This document shows, in pieces, positions 10,674 through 21,614 of a stretch of 64,000 nucleotides of DNA (the stretch's first letter is position 1; each line of letters opens with the position of its first letter). The DNA comes from Acidobacteriota bacterium. GTDB lineage: Bacteria > Acidobacteriota > Blastocatellia > Pyrinomonadales > Pyrinomonadaceae. Where the stretch lies: contig QHXI01000078.1 of assembly GCA_003222895.1 (NCBI GenBank), positions 1-64,000 on the forward strand, read 5' to 3'. The notes beneath the pieces are model-generated. The model ran no database searches. It was not told the DNA's origin and was given only the letters and a program-made list of their open reading frames with translations. The position numbers were made by a program, and so were the translations under genes.

Positions 10674-11155
10674 ATGAGCGGTGAGTGTGCGCAAGCTGCG
10701 GATGATGAAACAGAGAAGGCAGATAGTTTTGTAAGATGGCAAAAATATACCATCGATCAACTTACGTATGCCATAGGCCTTATTTTAACGTTAACAACAG
10801 CGTCTCTTGGTTTCGCGTATCTCTCCTAGTTAACAAAGACTTTCCGCCATCTTCGTCAACCACCTCTTATGTCAAAACCTTTTTCTTGCTCACTATGCTA
10901 GCGCTCTTGATTTCAATATTGTTGGGAATCTTCTGTGTAATAAACAGGCTTTACGATTTCAGGACAACGAAAGAGGTTGCGAAAAGAAGAGAAAAGGGAG
11001 CCTCAAAAGAAGAATTAGAAGAGCTACGTTTGAAGTATGAGGATCAAGGCGGAAGAACGTGGAAACTTTTTTGGTGGCAGATTGGTATGTTTGCTTTTGC
11101 TATTCTGACTTTCATTATAAGCATCGCCATTTTTTATCAGCAAAAACTCTTTTGA
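10674..11155 (+). pseudogene. Small membrane protein interrupted by a frameshift near 10826
   Basis: Frame A: MSGECAQAADDETEKADSFVRWQKYTIDQLTYAIGLILTLTTASLGFAYLS*; frame B continues LLVNKDFPPSSSTTSYVKTFFLLTMLALLISILLGIFCVINRLYDFRTTKEVAKRR. Confidence 0.6.
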
Positions 11156-11174
11156 TTGCGTCCATTTAAGTTCG

Positions 11175-12170
11175 TTACGCAGCCGGCAGTAATCCCTTAA
11201 TCTCCCGCACCACACGATTCACTTCCTCCTGATCCGCCAGCGCGATCATGAAAAACTTGTAGCCCTGGTGGAAGCAAATCACGCCGTTAGCGAATAGCCA
11301 AACGCCGTCGAGGAACGGATTGCCTCCGAGAATCCAGCTGATCGGCGCGCCGGTGATTCCGACGGGATTGACGATCTGCGCGAACAGCGTGGCGCCCATC
11401 GCGCAACTGAATGCGCCGAGCAAAGGCGCGCCCACGTACTTGGCCATCTTGCGTTGGAACTCGACGCGCTCGCGTGCGGCTTCGTCCAATTCACCCGCTG
11501 CGACTCGCGCTTCCTGCTTCTTCAGATACTCGTCGAATTTTTCGCTGGCCTTTTTCAATCCCCAAACCGGGAGCGCAGAATGCGTCAGCCAATGCGGATG
11601 AGTTCCCAGAAGAACTACGTCCAAGCCCGGTAGGGCCGCGCCCGCGCGAATGCCGAGCACGAGCGAAGCCGTCACCATCGCAGCTTTGCCCGGGTTCTCT
11701 TTGACCCAATCTTTAGCTTTGATGATGCCGGCCGTCGCTGCAGCCGTTGCGCGCGTCGCTTTCATTCCTTTCCCGGCCATCTTCGCAGCCGAACCGACGT
11801 AGCTCGCCGCTTCGTCGAAAACTTCTTCAGCTTTTTTTCCGGCTGGGCCGGCAGCATCGCGAATAATTTTTCCTGCGTCAGTTGCCGCGTCGCGAATAGC
11901 TTTGCCTGCGCCCTTAGCGTGGCGCTTTGCTTCGTCCGATGCGCGACGCGCGTTCTCGCGCAGCTTTGGATCGTCGGTGAGCGCGGCAGCTTCGGCGCGC
12001 AAATGCTCCGCGCCCTCGGCAATCGTCTTGGCGCCGCGTCGCGCTGCGTCGCCGGCAACGCGTGCGGTATCTTCCACGATGCCGCTCACACCGAGCTTCT
12101 CGTCCAGTTCCTTGGCCTTTTGCTTGGCCGCGCGATGCAGGTCGTCAAATTTCTCTTTGTAGTCAGACAT
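11175..12170 (-). CDS. Hypothetical protein: Ala/Lys-rich helical N-terminus plus C-terminal TM segments
   Basis: 331-aa ORF; long amphipathic Ala-rich region, then hydrophobic segments. Confidence 0.65.
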   Translation of the reverse strand: MSDYKEKFDDLHRAAKQKAKELDEKLGVSGIVEDTARVAGDAARRGAKTIAEGAEHLRAEAAALTDDPKLRENARRASDEAKRHAKGAGKAIRDAATDAGKIIRDAAGPAGKKAEEVFDEAASYVGSAAKMAGKGMKATRATAAATAGIIKAKDWVKENPGKAAMVTASLVLGIRAGAALPGLDVVLLGTHPHWLTHSALPVWGLKKASEKFDEYLKKQEARVAAGELDEAARERVEFQRKMAKYVGAPLLGAFSCAMGATLFAQIVNPVGITGAPISWILGGNPFLDGVWLFANGVICFHQGYKFFMIALADQEEVNRVVREIKGLLPAA

Positions 12171-12272
12171 GCTTCAATGCTCCCTTCCCATTCTACGCCA
12201 ATGCGCGAACGTAAGTTCAGCGAGAGTCCGCTCCACCTTTACTTTTGCCTGCATCCTTCTTAACTTTGCTAT

Positions 12273-12476
12273 GTGCGCAAGTGCCCCACATGTGGCAAGG
12301 CGGTTGAGCGGGAAGAAAATCCGTGGCGGCCTTTTTGTTCCGAGCGCTGCAAGCTGATCGATTTCGACAAATGGACGAGTGAAGAGTACCGCGTCGCGGG
12401 ACGACAAATCAGTCGCGCTGAGATTTCTGAAGATCCAAACGGAGTTCAGAGTGAGAACGATAGCGGCGATGAATAA
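12273..12476 (+). CDS. yacG: DNA gyrase inhibitor YacG-like zinc protein
   Basis: [41 protein letters not shown]. Confidence 0.87.
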   Translation: MRKCPTCGKAVEREENPWRPFCSERCKLIDFDKWTSEEYRVAGRQISRAEISEDPNGVQSENDSGDE

Positions 12477-13053
12477 CTACGGATTCAAAATCGTCTGGGT
12501 TGCGCTGATGACTGCGCTACTCTCGGCTTGCAGCGCGTGCAGAAAGCCGACTGTGCAGCCGGCGAATTCCTCGCCAACCGGCAAAGCCTTGCCGACGCCA
12601 AAGCGGATCACTAAACTCGGCTCGATCGAAATTAACAACCAGCGCATAACGCTCGACAACTTCAAGGGCAAGGTGGTCGTGCTGGATTTTTACGCGACCT
12701 GGTGTGAACCGTGCCGCGCAGAGACGCCGCATCTGGTGAAGCTGCAGCAGCAATATTCGAATCAGGGACTACAGGTGATTGGGCTGAATGTTGGCGGCGA
12801 AGATGATCGCGACAAGGTCCCCGCATACGCGAAAGAGTTTTTGATTCAGTATCCGCTCGGATTTCCAGACGATGATTTCGCCGATCAATATTTGAGTGAC
12901 AATCAGAACATCCCACAGTCATTCCTCTTTGATCGAAATGGAACGCTGGTCAAGCGATTCATCGGTTACGACGAAGGCGCCGGCGCGGAACTCGAGCGGT
13001 TGATCCAAGGTGCTCTGGCTTCTAATTCATCCGTCACGCAATCGGGAAAATAG
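12469..13053 (+). CDS. TlpA/ResA-like thioredoxin lipoprotein
   Basis: Lipobox-like [34 protein letters not shown]. Confidence 0.85.
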   Translation: MNNYGFKIVWVALMTALLSACSACRKPTVQPANSSPTGKALPTPKRITKLGSIEINNQRITLDNFKGKVVVLDFYATWCEPCRAETPHLVKLQQQYSNQGLQVIGLNVGGEDDRDKVPAYAKEFLIQYPLGFPDDDFADQYLSDNQNIPQSFLFDRNGTLVKRFIGYDEGAGAELERLIQGALASNSSVTQSGK

Positions 13054-13065
13054 ATCTCTTCCGGT

Positions 13066-13851
13066 ATGATTCGCGAAAAACTAATCGACCGTGGAATAGG
13101 CGACGACAACCAGTTTCGCTGGCGCAGCCATGAAGTCTCACGCACGGAAGGTCTGAGTGACGCGGTATTCGGATTTGCGATCACCTTGCTGGTCGTGTCG
13201 CTTGAAGTTCCGAGAACTTATGGCGAACTAATGCAAACGATGCGCGGCTTCGGCGCCTTTGCGATTAGCTTCACGCTGCTTTTCATTGTCTGGTACAACC
13301 AATACAAATTCTTTCGTCGTTATGGCTTGCAGGACAACCTCACGATGTTGCTCAATGGCGTGCTGCTGTTCGTCGTGATCTTCTATGTCTACCCGCTGAA
13401 GTTCGTCTTTACGCTGGTCGTCAATCTGTTTACTGGAGGCCGCGGCGACTTCACGCTGACGGATGGAAGAATTGGACATATGGTTGAAAGCAACGATCAA
13501 ATCGCCCGGGTGATGCTGATTTTTGGCGCAGGATATGTGGCCGTATTCGGAGTATTCGTTCTGCTTTACTGGCACGCTTATCGACAGCGCGCTGCGTTGA
13601 AATTAAATGAACTCGAAGCATTCGACACGCGCGTGGACGTGCAGGAGAGCGCGCTCAATGTTGGCATAGGTACGCTGTCAATCGGATTAGCCGCGTTAGG
13701 CAGAGGGGCCCTTGCGAGTCTTTCAGGGTTCACCTATATGCTTTGTCCGATCGTGCTGTCAATCCACGGGACCATGATGGGCAAGCGGCGAAGGAAAATT
13801 GAAAACGAATTCGATCGCCTACGACAGAAAAGCGCGGGGGCTGACGGATGA
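13066..13851 (+). CDS. TMEM175/DUF1211 family membrane protein
   Basis: RTEGLSDAVFGFAITLLVVSLEVP and SFTLLFIVWYNQYKFFRRYGLQDN. Confidence 0.85.
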   Translation: MIREKLIDRGIGDDNQFRWRSHEVSRTEGLSDAVFGFAITLLVVSLEVPRTYGELMQTMRGFGAFAISFTLLFIVWYNQYKFFRRYGLQDNLTMLLNGVLLFVVIFYVYPLKFVFTLVVNLFTGGRGDFTLTDGRIGHMVESNDQIARVMLIFGAGYVAVFGVFVLLYWHAYRQRAALKLNELEAFDTRVDVQESALNVGIGTLSIGLAALGRGALASLSGFTYMLCPIVLSIHGTMMGKRRRKIENEFDRLRQKSAGADG

Positions 13852-14444
13852 TCATTCATTTGAACTTCTGGCCCACACTCGCGTTCGTCATGACGATGCT
13901 CTCGTGGTTCGCCTTCGTCATTACTTTTCTAGTTCACAAGAAACCTCCTTCGCCGCCCGATAAGAAACGCGATCCCTCCTCGATCATTGGTATCGTTCTG
14001 CAAGGTGTAGGTTACGGAATTGTTTGGACCATTCGAAGGGTGTGGTTCACGCCGATGTTTGGATCCAACAAGTATCTCGAAATCGCCTTGGCGATCGTAA
14101 CCATGCTTTTGGCGATCGGCTCAGTCTGGTTTTGTTCTACTGCGATCCGCACGCTCGGCGAGCAATGGAGCCTCGCCGCGCGCGTTGTCGAAGGACACAA
14201 GTTAGTGACAGAAGGGCCATATAATATCGTCCGAAATCCGATTTATACCGGGATGTTCGGCATGTTGTTGGCGACCGGGCTCGCCGTCAGCCACTGGATC
14301 GGACTCGCGATCGCAGTAGTCGTTTTTGCGATTGGAACTTTTATTCGTGTGCGCAGCGAAGAGAAATTGCTACGTGAAATGTTCGGCCAGGAATTCGATG
14401 AGTACGCTCATGATGTTCCCGCGGTCATTCCTTATTTAATCTGA
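13848..14444 (+). CDS. Isoprenylcysteine carboxylmethyltransferase-like protein
   Basis: HKLVTEGPYNIVRNPIYTGMFGMLLATGLAV...RVRSEEKLLREMFGQEFDEY. Confidence 0.8.
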   Translation: MIIHLNFWPTLAFVMTMLSWFAFVITFLVHKKPPSPPDKKRDPSSIIGIVLQGVGYGIVWTIRRVWFTPMFGSNKYLEIALAIVTMLLAIGSVWFCSTAIRTLGEQWSLAARVVEGHKLVTEGPYNIVRNPIYTGMFGMLLATGLAVSHWIGLAIAVVVFAIGTFIRVRSEEKLLREMFGQEFDEYAHDVPAVIPYLI

Positions 14445-14455
14445 GAAACCAGGTT

Positions 14456-15892
14456 TTGAGAAGAGCAAAGATACTCGCAACCATCGGCCCCGCATCGCGC
14501 GATCAAGAAACCTTCGAAGCGATGTTGGCGGCCGGTATCGACGGCGTGCGCATTAACATGTCGCACGGCACGATCGAAGAGAAGACTGCTGACGTGCAAA
14601 TGGCCCGTACCACGGCTGCGAAAATGAATCGTCCGCTGGCTCTGTTGGTCGATCTGTCGGGGCCCAAGATTCGCACCCGGACGTTGAGGGATCATCAGAA
14701 AGTAGAACTAAAAACTGGTCAGGTGTTTACGATCACCACGCGCCAGATTGAAGGCGATTCAACGCAAGTTGCAACGAATTACCCCGGTATGCCCAACGAC
14801 GTCAAGCCGGGCGATCGCATCCTTTTGGATGACGGCGCGATTGAACTGCAAGTCGAAAGCACAGGCGAAACTGACGTCGTTACGCGGGTCATTAACGGTG
14901 GGATGCTGGGCGAGCGAAAAGGAATTAACTTGCCTGGAATCAAGTTGCCCATTCTCTCGCTCACGGAAAAAGATCGGGAAGATCTAAAGTGGGCCGCGCA
15001 ACAAGGTGTCGACTATGTTGCTTTGTCATTCGTGCGCAGCGCTGAAGACTGCGAGCAGGCGAAGGAGTTAATCAAACAAGCCGGCAGCTCTGCGCCTTTG
15101 ATCGCAAAAATCGAAAAGGCAGAGGCCATCGATCACCTCGAAGCGATAATCGCGGTTGCTGATGGCGTCATGGTTGCACGCGGCGATCTTGGAGTGGAGA
15201 CGAGCGTTGAGTTGGTACCGGTCTATCAAAAACAGATTATTGAGCAAGCAAACGAAGCCGGGAAGCTGGTCATTACGGCCACGCAGATGCTGCAATCGAT
15301 GGTCGACAACCCGCGGCCGACGCGCGCGGAAGCGACCGACGTCGCGAATGCAGTTTGGGACGGATCGGATTGTGTGATGCTGTCGGGTGAAACGGCCACG
15401 GGCGCCTATCCGGTGGCAGCGGTGGCCACTATGGCGCGGATTATTAAGACGGCCGAGACTCGGCGCGAGAACCAGTCTATTGTTAGCAAACTCGTGGGCC
15501 GACAGAGCGGCCGCGTCAGTCGTGCGCTGTGCGAAGCGGCGGCCTTTGCGGCAGATGAAATGAACACACGCATCATCGCCGTCTTCACCGAATCCGGATT
15601 GATGGCCCGACGGCTGTCATCACTAAGGCCCGATCAGCGCATCATCGCACTTACTTCATCGCGCCAAGCAATCAACGAATTATCGCTCATCTGGGGCGTT
15701 GATTCAGTGATCACAACACCTTCCCGGAGCACTGAAGAACTTCTAAAACTAGGCGAGCAGGCCTTGCTGCAAAACGATCTGGTGGATTTGGGAGAAACGA
15801 TCGTGATTATGGCTGGAAGATTATCGGGCTTGGGCTTGTCGAGTTCAGTGACACTTTATAAGGTCGAAGGCGATATTCACGAAACGGTTTAG
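14456..15892 (+). CDS. pyk: Pyruvate kinase
   Basis: RRAKILATIGPASRD, LVDLSGPKIRTR, ADGVMVARGDLGVE, TATQMLQSMVDNPRPTRAEATDVANAV. Confidence 0.97.
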   Translation: MRRAKILATIGPASRDQETFEAMLAAGIDGVRINMSHGTIEEKTADVQMARTTAAKMNRPLALLVDLSGPKIRTRTLRDHQKVELKTGQVFTITTRQIEGDSTQVATNYPGMPNDVKPGDRILLDDGAIELQVESTGETDVVTRVINGGMLGERKGINLPGIKLPILSLTEKDREDLKWAAQQGVDYVALSFVRSAEDCEQAKELIKQAGSSAPLIAKIEKAEAIDHLEAIIAVADGVMVARGDLGVETSVELVPVYQKQIIEQANEAGKLVITATQMLQSMVDNPRPTRAEATDVANAVWDGSDCVMLSGETATGAYPVAAVATMARIIKTAETRRENQSIVSKLVGRQSGRVSRALCEAAAFAADEMNTRIIAVFTESGLMARRLSSLRPDQRIIALTSSRQAINELSLIWGVDSVITTPSRSTEELLKLGEQALLQNDLVDLGETIVIMAGRLSGLGLSSSVTLYKVEGDIHETV

Positions 15893-16829
15893 CTAGTCAG
15901 CACGCAGGGCCTGTCCGAGGCGCTCTTTGTCTTGGCGCGCTTTCTCTTTTCGCAACTCACCCTCTGACATTTGCGGGTCGCGCCAGTTATCGAGGATGCC
16001 TACCTGGTGCACGCATTGAATAGTGCAAGTGGGGGCGCACCATTTTTCGGTTTTGTATTCGCGTTTGAAGTCTTCCATCGTATAGTCCGCAAGCGGAGTG
16101 CCCGGATAGCCGCGCTGTTGCGAGCACCAGTGGACTTTGCCTTCTTCGCAGATGTACAGATAACGCGAGCCTGAGCGGCAACGCCATTCGTAAGGTTTGC
16201 CTTCGGCGATGCTGTCCTGAAACCAGTTCAGCCGCGCGTGATCTTTATTGCCTAGCTTCTTCACCGCATGAAAAATTTCCTTCTCTTTTTCCGTCAGCGG
16301 CTTCAGCGTGCCGTCGTTATCGTGAATCACGCCCACAGTTGTTGAGAAGCCAAGCTCAGTGGCGCGTTGCGCGACCGCCAGGGCGTCCTCAGGCTGCTTG
16401 ATGCCGCCGCCGATGACTGAATTAATGTTGATGTGAAAGTCTGCGTGCTCGGCGAGGTAGCGCAATTTCTTGTCGAGCACGCGCAGGCTCTTGCGCGACA
16501 CTTCGTCGGGGTCGACGTTGTCGATACTGATTTGCAGGTATTCCAGTCCGGCCTCATTCAGGCGCTTGATTCGATCCGGCGTGAAGCTCGCCGCCGGAAA
16601 TCGTAACGACCGAAGTGCCGAGTTCGGCGAGTTTATCGAGCCGCTGCTTCATTAATTCGAGCGGCACCGGCTTTGAATCGTGATCGTATTCGTTGCAGTA
16701 ACCGCAGGCGAGATTGCAGCGCCGCATCGGGATGATGTGCGCCAGCACGACGTGATTCGTCGACAGCAGCGCCTTTGAAATGAAGGCGGCTTCGCGAAGT
16801 TTTAGCCTGAGAAAGGTGGTAGCTCGCAC
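15893..16829 (-). pseudogene. Radical SAM protein with internal deletion and frameshift
   Basis: N-half ...[14 protein letters not shown]...[13 protein letters not shown] (frame A); C-half ...[40 protein letters not shown] (frame B); roughly 25 residues expected between SGGE and TPDRI are absent. Confidence 0.8.
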
Positions 16830-16870
16830 AGCGTTCAGTTACGAAAGAATATGCCGAGGTCTTGCGGTAG

Positions 16871-16889
16871 CGCAAGTTGTTAACTTGCG
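16871..16889. repeat. REP-like hairpin CGCAAGTT-GTT-AACTTGCG
   Basis: Perfect 8-bp palindrome arms in an intergenic gap. Confidence 0.5.
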
Positions 16890-16902
16890 TTACAACGCGG
16901 TA

Positions 16903-16938
16903 CAAAAATCGAAGGGCTTCAGTTTCCCGAAGCCCTTC
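16903..16938 (-). terminator. Rho-independent terminator of the 16965..17666 gene
   Basis: GAAGGGCTTC / GAAGCCCTTC stem followed by GATTTTTG on the minus strand. Confidence 0.75.
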
Positions 16939-16964
16939 TCAACCGAAGTTGGACCAGTAGAGAC

Positions 16965-17666
16965 TTAACCCTTGACTCTCTTGACGCTTGAATCAAGCTT
17001 CAGCTCGAAGACGCTCTTATCGATCGTTTGGTTCCTGGCCACATTCGTCAGACGGACGGTCGTCGAGTCGTCATTCTTCTCAACCATTTTCGTCTGCACT
17101 GGCATGCCTTCCTTATCGACCCAAACTTCGATGTACTTGTAGCTGGCCGCGGCTTTCGGAATCGCCTTAAAGTGCGTTGCTGAGACTCCTCCCCAAAGCG
17201 TTTCGTCACGTACGTCCTGCAATTCGTCGAATCTCGATCGCAGTTGGGCCGCCGACATGTTCAGCAGCGCAAGCACATCGCTGTCTTTTTGGCTTTTAAC
17301 CGAACTGGTGTTGCCGACGTAACACATATTCAGGCGCAAGCGACAAAGTGTATACGCCCCATTGGCAACCACTAGAATTTCGTGCTGTGGCTTCGTCCAT
17401 TCAAGACGAACGAAAGCGCTACGGCCACCAACCGGTATATATTTTACGGTGCCATAGTACTTATCTGAATCACGAAGTTGAGCGTTGTATTTATCCATGT
17501 TGATGTCAGCGCTCAGCGACTTCAGATTCTGTCGATTCTTTTCGAGCCTCGTGTAAAGCGAACTCACCAATCCTGCCTGCGCGTCTACCTTATGAACCGG
17601 GATGACAAGCAGCGAGATCGCTAGCAACGCAATCATTAGAATCGAGGGAATAACTTTTTTCATCAT
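16965..17666 (-). CDS. LolA-like periplasmic protein
   Basis: Signal peptide; LEKNRQNLKSLSADINM...YGTVKYIP...KYIEVWVDKEGMPVQTKMVEKNDDSTTVRLTNV. Confidence 0.65.
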   Translation of the reverse strand: MMKKVIPSILMIALLAISLLVIPVHKVDAQAGLVSSLYTRLEKNRQNLKSLSADINMDKYNAQLRDSDKYYGTVKYIPVGGRSAFVRLEWTKPQHEILVVANGAYTLCRLRLNMCYVGNTSSVKSQKDSDVLALLNMSAAQLRSRFDELQDVRDETLWGGVSATHFKAIPKAAASYKYIEVWVDKEGMPVQTKMVEKNDDSTTVRLTNVARNQTIDKSVFELKLDSSVKRVKG

Positions 17667-17770
17667 AGCTCCTTACTAAAACTTAAGGCCCCTGCGGGCC
17701 CCATTGAAAACGCGACACGCGTCGTTGAATGCGCTCACGGCGAATTATTCTGCAAAATTATAAAGCATGG

Positions 17771-18178
17771 TCATTTGATGTCAACCTCATATGCAATGAC
17801 CTTGCCAGATGAGTCCTTCAATTCACGAACCGCGCTAACCTGACCACTTGGCCTGCTACTCCGCAGCCTCGCGCGACGCTCGATTTCCGCCCTATCTAGT
17901 TGATTTCCCACGATATCGACAGCCACAGCAACCGTGCTTGGCGCGGCTTCGGTTTGCCGGTAAGCGGTGTTCGCAAACCAGCTTTTTGGCGTCAAAAAGA
18001 TGAAAACCAGGATCAAAACGCACAATACATCCCACTGCCACGATGTGCGTGAATAGTTCCAGAAAGCGATTTTCTTTGAGGTGTTGGCGACGAATCCCAT
18101 AAAAAATTGCGCCAGAATTATCGGTCGAGTGTCGTAACCTGTCGCGTTGAATTTACTGCGGCGGTGGCCATCAAACAA
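17771..18178 (-). CDS. Hypothetical single-TM protein (true start may be internal)
   Basis: ORF with one hydrophobic segment ([20 protein letters not shown]). Confidence 0.4.
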   Translation of the reverse strand: MFDGHRRSKFNATGYDTRPIILAQFFMGFVANTSKKIAFWNYSRTSWQWDVLCVLILVFIFLTPKSWFANTAYRQTEAAPSTVAVAVDIVGNQLDRAEIERRARLRSSRPSGQVSAVRELKDSSGKVIAYEVDIK

Positions 18179-18839
18179 TGTGACCGTCGCGCATTTGGAT
18201 GATGCGTTGGCAGGCCGCGGCTGCCTCAGGATTGTGCGTAATCATGATGATCGTTTGATTGAACCGATCATTCAGCTCACGAAACATCTTCAGAACTAAT
18301 TCGGAATTTTCCGTGTCGAGATTTCCGGTAGGTTCGTCTGCAAGCACAATCGCGGGTCGATTGACCACGGCACGCGCCAACGCGACGCGTTGCTGTTCAC
18401 CGCCAGAAAGTTCCAAAGGCTTATGATGCATTTTGTCTTCGAGGCGAAGCATGCGCAGGATTTCGCGGCGCCGATCCGGATCGTCAGCGCCGTTACCGTG
18501 AATGCGTTCGGCGAGACGCAGATTTCCTTCAGCCGTCAGCGTTGGAAAAAGATTGAATCGTTGAAAGACAAAACCAATTTTTCGCCGGCGAATGTCTGTG
18601 CGCTTGGCATCAGAGGCGGCGGTTAGGTCTTCACCGTCGATGACGATGCGTCCGCTTGTCGGGGTCAACAATCCACCCATCAGGTGCAGCATTGTAGACT
18701 TACCGCAACCTGACGGTCCCATGACGGCGACAAACTCACCTTCCAGCACGGATAGCGACACGCCGCGCAACGCCGGCACGTCTACTTTACCGACGCGATA
18801 GACTTTCTCGAGCTTCTCAGCTTTTAAGATAGTTGCCAT
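18171..18839 (-). CDS. ABC transporter ATP-binding protein (MacB/LolD type)
   Basis: [51 protein letters not shown]. Confidence 0.94.
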   Translation of the reverse strand: MATILKAEKLEKVYRVGKVDVPALRGVSLSVLEGEFVAVMGPSGCGKSTMLHLMGGLLTPTSGRIVIDGEDLTAASDAKRTDIRRRKIGFVFQRFNLFPTLTAEGNLRLAERIHGNGADDPDRRREILRMLRLEDKMHHKPLELSGGEQQRVALARAVVNRPAIVLADEPTGNLDTENSELVLKMFRELNDRFNQTIIMITHNPEAAAACQRIIQMRDGHIV

Positions 18840-18877
18840 TAAGATTTCACAGCCGAGTCATCAATCAACAGCTCCGA

Positions 18878-19969
18878 TTATTCGTACGCCAGCGCGGTAA
18901 CCGGATCCAAATTCGCAGCGCGGGCGGCCGGATAAAATGCACCCAACGCGCCGCCTAACAATCCAATTGCGGCAGCTGTCAAAGCCCACTTCCAGCCGAA
19001 TTCAAATATCAAGCCAGTGGCTTTGTGAATTCCGAAACCAGCAACAGCCGACAGCGCAAACCCAACCAGCAACCCCAGAAAGCTAATCAACAAGGCCTCG
19101 CGTTCAATCTCGCTGATGATGTAGGTGCGCGATGCGCCCATTGCTTTCAGGATTCCGATTTCGCGAGTGCGTTCAGTAATCGTGGTGTGCATCGCCAGCA
19201 TCACGACCAGCGCGCTAACGACAGCCGCGAGTACCACCAGGACCCGCATGAAGATGCTCAATCCGGGAATTGAATTTTCAATCGTCGCGAAAACTTCGCG
19301 CGTCAACTGAATTTTGTTTCCGGGAAACTGCTGATCGATCCTCTTGGCTACCGCGATCTGATCCGCGGGGTTCTTAACCTTCACATAAATGAAAGTACAT
19401 TTGCCCGGAGCTTCGAGCGCATCCTGCAAGGACGCCAATGTCAGCTTCGCGCGCGCGCCTGATTCCGGAGCGTAGATTCCGGCGACGCGATACAACTTAT
19501 CGCCAAAAAGTTTCAGCGTGCTGCCGACCGGATGATTTTTCTTTGCCTTGGTCTCGTCGATGACAACTTCGTCCGGACCCTGCGGCGCGTGCCCTTGAAT
19601 GATGCGGATGTTGTTCATCTTCGAGAAGCTGTCCCATTCCACACCTTCGACCTGGTCCACGCCCCACGTTCCGCTCGGATAGAAGTAGCGAATGATGGGC
19701 GTTGCAGATTCGACGCCTTCGACGTTTCGCAGCAGTTCGACATACTTCGTATTCAAGTTAGCCGAGGACGAGGTCAACTGCATCGAGCCCGGGCGCGTAA
19801 AGATGATTTCCGCGCTCACGTTCGAGGAACGTTTTTGCAGATCGTCGGACATGCCGTGCGCCAGCCCGGTGAATAGCATCACCAGCGCCACGCCAAGCGC
19901 GACGCCAAGTACGCTGATCGCTGATCGCAGCGGTCTTTGTCGAAGATTTGAGACGACTATGCTGTCCAA
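18878..19969 (-). CDS. ABC transporter permease (FtsX/MacB type)
   Basis: SNLRQRPLRSAISVLGVALGVALV; TERTREIGILKAMGASR; GGALGAFYPAARAANLDPVTALAYE. Confidence 0.92.
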   Translation of the reverse strand: MDSIVVSNLRQRPLRSAISVLGVALGVALVMLFTGLAHGMSDDLQKRSSNVSAEIIFTRPGSMQLTSSSANLNTKYVELLRNVEGVESATPIIRYFYPSGTWGVDQVEGVEWDSFSKMNNIRIIQGHAPQGPDEVVIDETKAKKNHPVGSTLKLFGDKLYRVAGIYAPESGARAKLTLASLQDALEAPGKCTFIYVKVKNPADQIAVAKRIDQQFPGNKIQLTREVFATIENSIPGLSIFMRVLVVLAAVVSALVVMLAMHTTITERTREIGILKAMGASRTYIISEIEREALLISFLGLLVGFALSAVAGFGIHKATGLIFEFGWKWALTAAAIGLLGGALGAFYPAARAANLDPVTALAYE

Positions 19970-20056
19970 GTAGGCCTCTTCCGAACGCGCAATATTAATA
20001 CAACGAGGAAGTAAAGCCCTAACTTCAATTGTCGCGGAGCGGATGATTTCCCGGTG

Positions 20057-21100
20057 CTATTGCTTCGGCGGGTTGGGCTTTTTCGCGTCCAGATCCACTT
20101 CCGTCAAGCCCCATTTGTTGATGAGGACGAAAGCGTCGTCCGCATACTCTTTGTCGATCGTGATCGATTCAGGCGCTTGATACGTGATTGAGATCTTATA
20201 GTGCTCTTGCGGACGAGTCAGCGAAACTTGTGTTGGCATTAAAGTATTGCCCTCGCTCACCTTTGTCAGCGGGCCATAGGAAATATCGTCGATGAGGCCG
20301 CCTTTTTCATCGAAAGTTTGCAAGCGAGCCAGGCGTATGCCGCCAACACGATCAAACCAGAATCGGCGCAGCACACGCATGGTGTTGTCTGTCGATGCCT
20401 GCAACTCGTCGAGCAAATAATATCCGCGCACGATTCGTTTGGTGGTGTCGGTCTTGGCCGGATCTTTTTCAGATTCGAACGCTTCGCTTTGCGCATAGAA
20501 AATTCCGGCCGCGTGCGGATCGATTGGGCGCAACAGCAGCGCATCTGTCAGATGCTGCGGCCGCAAGTTGGAAAGCGCATTCACAGTTTGCGCTTCGGAA
20601 GTTTTCTTCTTGTCCGCAGACGACTCGCCGTCCATGTCCAGCTTCGGATAGACGGCGTCGTTCGTTCCTTTGACGAATCGTCGATATTTCTCGTCGCCTT
20701 TCAAAATCGCGATGCGAAAATGCTCGCCGTCGGATGTCATTTGCGCGATGTCGATGGCCAGCGGACCTTGAATTGCCAGAAAGACTTTGCCTGGTCGCTG
20801 AAGATAGATCGAACCATCCGCGGTTCGGTACTTCTCTGCAATGCCGGCGGTCGCAAACGAAGTATCTTCGAATTGAATATCAATGCGGCCGTGAATCGAA
20901 CGCACGCCGGTAGACTTTTTCACCATCGCAATCAGATCGGCCGTGTTGGCTTCGGCAAGCGGCGTCAAGAGCCGTTCGACTTCAACCTTCTTATGCACGA
21001 GGCTGCACGCCGATGCCAAAACGAGCATCGCGCAAAGCGTGATCGGGATAACGGATTTGAATCTTGTGAATGAATGAAGGCGAGTACGTATATGCATCAA
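20057..21100 (-). CDS. Outer-membrane lipoprotein (DUF4292/LolA-like)
   Basis: Lipobox LVLASACS; downstream fold resembles lipoprotein-sorting proteins; operonic with ABC/FtsX. Confidence 0.6.
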   Translation of the reverse strand: MMHIRTRLHSFTRFKSVIPITLCAMLVLASACSLVHKKVEVERLLTPLAEANTADLIAMVKKSTGVRSIHGRIDIQFEDTSFATAGIAEKYRTADGSIYLQRPGKVFLAIQGPLAIDIAQMTSDGEHFRIAILKGDEKYRRFVKGTNDAVYPKLDMDGESSADKKKTSEAQTVNALSNLRPQHLTDALLLRPIDPHAAGIFYAQSEAFESEKDPAKTDTTKRIVRGYYLLDELQASTDNTMRVLRRFWFDRVGGIRLARLQTFDEKGGLIDDISYGPLTKVSEGNTLMPTQVSLTRPQEHYKISITYQAPESITIDKEYADDAFVLINKWGLTEVDLDAKKPNPPKQ

Positions 21101-21289
21101 CGATCAATAATGCCGGCCTGAGGCAGCTGGGCCGGCTTTGTACGGGTGATTCAGTTAGCGCAGTCACGCTAACAAAGCGAGTTCGCCGTTGTCAACGCGA
21201 GTGATGTCTGCAAAAGATGAGGCAGCGCGGATGCCCACGCTGCCTTCAACTGCTGAAAACAGCCAATAGCGTCTATGAAACGGCCTGAT

Positions 21290-21571
21290 TTACTGAGGGC
21301 CGCCCACACTCGTTGAGTTACTAACTGCGAGATTGAAAGTTGTTCCGCTTTCCAAACGCAGATTGCCACCGGTTAAGCTCAAGGTCGAACCGCCGTCGAC
21401 GGAAGCATTGCTCGACTGAAAAATCTGCAATCCGCTGAGCGACCCGGTCAGGTTCCCAGCCGTGCTCGTCGTTGTGCCGACTGTGCTGCCGACCGCGCTC
21501 GTCGTCGTGCCACCGACGTTCCCGACACTAGATGTGATGAGGAAGACAGAGCTTTGCCAAGAGACGCCCAC
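21290..21571 (-). CDS. Low-complexity Ser/Thr/Gly-rich ORF, uncertain
   Basis: 93-aa ORF; TTTSAVGSTVGTTTSTAGNLTG composition. Confidence 0.25.
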   Translation of the reverse strand: MGVSWQSSVFLITSSVGNVGGTTTSAVGSTVGTTTSTAGNLTGSLSGLQIFQSSNASVDGGSTLSLTGGNLRLESGTTFNLAVSNSTSVGGPQ

Positions 21572-21614
21572 AGGTTGGGGGATAAATCGACCTAACGCCC
21601 GCGCCGCCTGATGA

